Source of the DNA: Chloroflexota bacterium
Lineage (GTDB): Bacteria; Chloroflexota; Dehalococcoidia; GIF9; AB-539-J10
Reading direction: 5' to 3'
Length of the DNA: 6,265 nucleotides
NCBI GenBank assembly: GCA_015222255.1
Contig: JADFUX010000104.1
Location: 1-6,265, forward strand
In this document: positions 4,910 to 6,265 of the stretch, in pieces
Position numbering within the stretch: position 1 is the stretch's first letter
How the letters are laid out: each line of letters starts with the position of its first letter
The notes under the pieces: model-generated
Told to the model about the DNA's origin: nothing
Databases searched by the model: none
The model's input: only the letters and a program-made list of their open reading frames with translations
Program-made: the position numbers and the translations under genes

Positions 4910-6119
4910 GACGCTATTGATGTTCAGACATGAATTCCTGCACACGATAAAGAGGAGAGGGTTTATCATTATGACCCTTATCGTGCCACTCGTAGCCCTT
5001 CTGGCCATAGGAGTTTTCCAGCTCATATCAGGAATTGCAGAGCCGCCCGTTGCAGAAGAAGTAACCATTGGATATGTAGATAAGTCAGGCGGATTCGAGG
5101 GATATACCCAACAAGATAAGGTAAATCTGGTTCGCTTTGATACACAGGATGACGCGACTGAAGCACTGGTAGAGGGGGATATCAAAGAGTATTTCGTCAT
5201 CCCGCCGGATTATATCTCGACGGGAGTGGTTAGCCGGTATACTCTGGAGAAACAACTAGAGGCACCAGCCGAGATTGCGACGGCAATCAGGAATTTCCTC
5301 TTGAGTAATCTATTGGCGGGTAAGGTGCCCGCGGCCACTGTAGACCGGGTAGAAGCACCCTTGAATCTGGTTACCACCAGGCTTACTGAAACCGGCGCCA
5401 TAGCTCCGGAGCAAGGCGGATTCGGGAATTTTATCATTCCAGTTGTTTTTAGCCTTTTACTTTCACTCTCCATCGTTTTCTCCTCCACCTATCTGCTGCA
5501 AGGGCTTGGTGAGGAGAAAGAGAATCGCCTTATAGAGATATTGTTGTCCTCCGTTTCCGCCAGGCAGTTACTCACCGGCAAGGTTTTCGGGATTGGTGCT
5601 GCCGGGCTGGCACAGGTAGTCGTCTGGGTAATCTCGGTGCCAATCCTATTGAGCCTGGCCTCATCCACTTTCGGCGGCTTTATCAGCACAATACAATTGC
5701 CAGCTAACTTCCTTGTTCTGGCTGTAGTGTATTTCATCCTGGGCTACTTGTTGTTCGCCGTGCTTTCAGCAGGTATCGGCGCCATCAGCTCCAATACCCG
5801 GGAAGGACAACAACTGATCGCGATTTTTACACTTTCCTTATTTGTACCTCTCTGGTTCATGTCTTTACTTATGTTGTTTCCGAACAACCCTATTTGGGTA
5901 GTTCTTACCATTTTTCCTATCACAGCTCCTGTGGAAGTGATGATAAGGCTCGGCGTGAGTGATATACCTGCCTGGCAACTGGCTGCCAGTATAGCGGTGC
6001 TGGTGCTCTCCATCATTGGAATTTTGTTATTAACCATCAAGGTTTTCAGGACTTACTTGCTGATGTATGGAAAAAGACCAAAGTTGGGGGAGATTATCCG
6101 AAGCTTCAGGAGTGGATAG
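4902..6119 (+). CDS. ABC-2 transporter permease, NatB/YhaP type
   Basis: Membrane subunit of the exporter, 405 aa from the ATG at 4902. After a basic N-terminus comes TM1 (about 20-44). A soluble domain of about 130 residues, probably outside the membrane, covers 45-172. A cluster of hydrophobic segments follows at about 175-199, 229-252, 267-291, 304-326, 330-346 and 358-381. The cytoplasmic loop EEKENRLIEILLSSVSARQL (204-223) after TM2 is the hallmark of the ABC-2/NatB permeases (COG1668) and contacts the ATPase. This layout, with a large domain between TM1 and TM2, is the family's usual one. The start overlaps the ATPase stop by 8 bases (ATGAATAA), which suggests translational coupling. 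GAAGG at 4882-4886 is 15 bases upstream, so coupling may matter more than its own ribosome site. TTG codons at 4887 and 4890 are possible upstream starts. The transported substrate is unknown: Na+, a drug, a peptide or a lipid are all known in the family. Confidence 0.92.
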   Translation: MNKTLLMFRHEFLHTIKRRGFIIMTLIVPLVALLAIGVFQLISGIAEPPVAEEVTIGYVDKSGGFEGYTQQDKVNLVRFDTQDDATEALVEGDIKEYFVIPPDYISTGVVSRYTLEKQLEAPAEIATAIRNFLLSNLLAGKVPAATVDRVEAPLNLVTTRLTETGAIAPEQGGFGNFIIPVVFSLLLSLSIVFSSTYLLQGLGEEKENRLIEILLSSVSARQLLTGKVFGIGAAGLAQVVVWVISVPILLSLASSTFGGFISTIQLPANFLVLAVVYFILGYLLFAVLSAGIGAISSNTREGQQLIAIFTLSLFVPLWFMSLLMLFPNNPIWVVLTIFPITAPVEVMIRLGVSDIPAWQLAASIAVLVLSIIGILLLTIKVFRTYLLMYGKRPKLGEIIRSFRSG

Positions 6120-6187
6120 GCTATGGTATCCGGCTATACGCACGAAATCGGACATGCCTATGCTCGTGCAATGGTTAGTAGTCAAAG

Positions 6188-6232
6188 TGAAGGGAGAGCC
6201 ATATTAGCCTCTCCCTTCAATATGTCCCTTTT
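6188..6232 (+). terminator. Probable terminator of the ABC operon
   Basis: TGAAGGGAGAG (6188-6198) and CTCTCCCTTCA (6209-6219) form a perfect 11-bp stem with a 10-base loop, 68 bases after the permease stop. It is the most stable hairpin in the window. The T-run is not immediate: TTTT comes at 6229-6232, ten bases after the stem. It may therefore act as a terminator or as a 3'-end stabilising structure, and being symmetrical it may also serve a gene arriving from the right. Confidence 0.6.
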
Positions 6233-6233
6233 G

Positions 6234-6258
6234 GCTTCCTAGATCAGTACCTAGGAGC
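6234..6258. repeat. Inverted repeat at the window edge (CCTAG...CTAGG)
   Basis: CCTAG (6238-6242) faces CTAGG (6251-6255) across 8 bases. The arms extend outward to GCTTCCTAG and CTAGGAGC if one bulged T is allowed. It lies six bases after the TTTT of the operon terminator. Its role is unknown and it may continue past the window. Confidence 0.3.
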
Positions 6259-6265
6259 TATGTAC

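Noticed and set aside
4862..5200. Antisense frames over the permease gene (also 5210-5488, 5489-5737, 5744-6040)
   Set aside because: They are shadows of the permease frame; their Ser/Thr-rich translations are the usual mirror of hydrophobic coding sequence.

Overview
The window looks like chromosomal DNA of a mid-GC bacterium. The DNA polymerase I and the ABC transporter proteins read most like those of Chloroflexota, class Dehalococcoidia. That is an impression from protein style only and was not tested. There is no rRNA or tRNA gene that I can recognise, no CRISPR array and no transposase.

Layout: (1) 2-310, plus strand: the last 102 codons of a zinc-dependent cytidine/deoxycytidylate-type deaminase. 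(2) 311-908: about 600 bases without a normal gene. The first half is crowded with inverted repeats (361-631). The second half has promoter-like sites and a 28-codon ORF (746-832) with the best ribosome binding site in the window. (3) 909-3632, plus: full-length polA, 907 aa. Its 5' nuclease and polymerase domains are intact, but its 3'-5' exonuclease domain has lost two of the metal-binding aspartates. (4) 3711-3950, minus: a VOC/glyoxalase-like gene that keeps only the N-terminal half of the family fold and is probably a pseudogene. (5) 4013-4909 and 4902-6119, plus: a two-gene ABC-2 exporter operon of the NatA/NatB (YhaQ/YhaP) type with an 8-base overlap. (6) 6120-6265: a strong hairpin that probably ends the operon, then another inverted repeat at the window edge.

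The ATPase and the permease clearly work as one transporter. polA is an independent housekeeping gene, and nothing suggests that the deaminase is functionally linked to it. polA and the ABC operon share an almost identical promoter core (12 of 13 bases, 891-903 and 3975-3987). For polA this would give a leaderless or nearly leaderless mRNA. For the ATPase it argues for the start at 4013 over the upstream ATG at 3986.

The best leads for something undescribed are the hairpin-rich stretch upstream of polA with its tiny ORF, the probable loss of proofreading in PolA together with an Asp at the steric-gate position, and the chimeric VOC remnant. I see no complete new defence or mobile system here.
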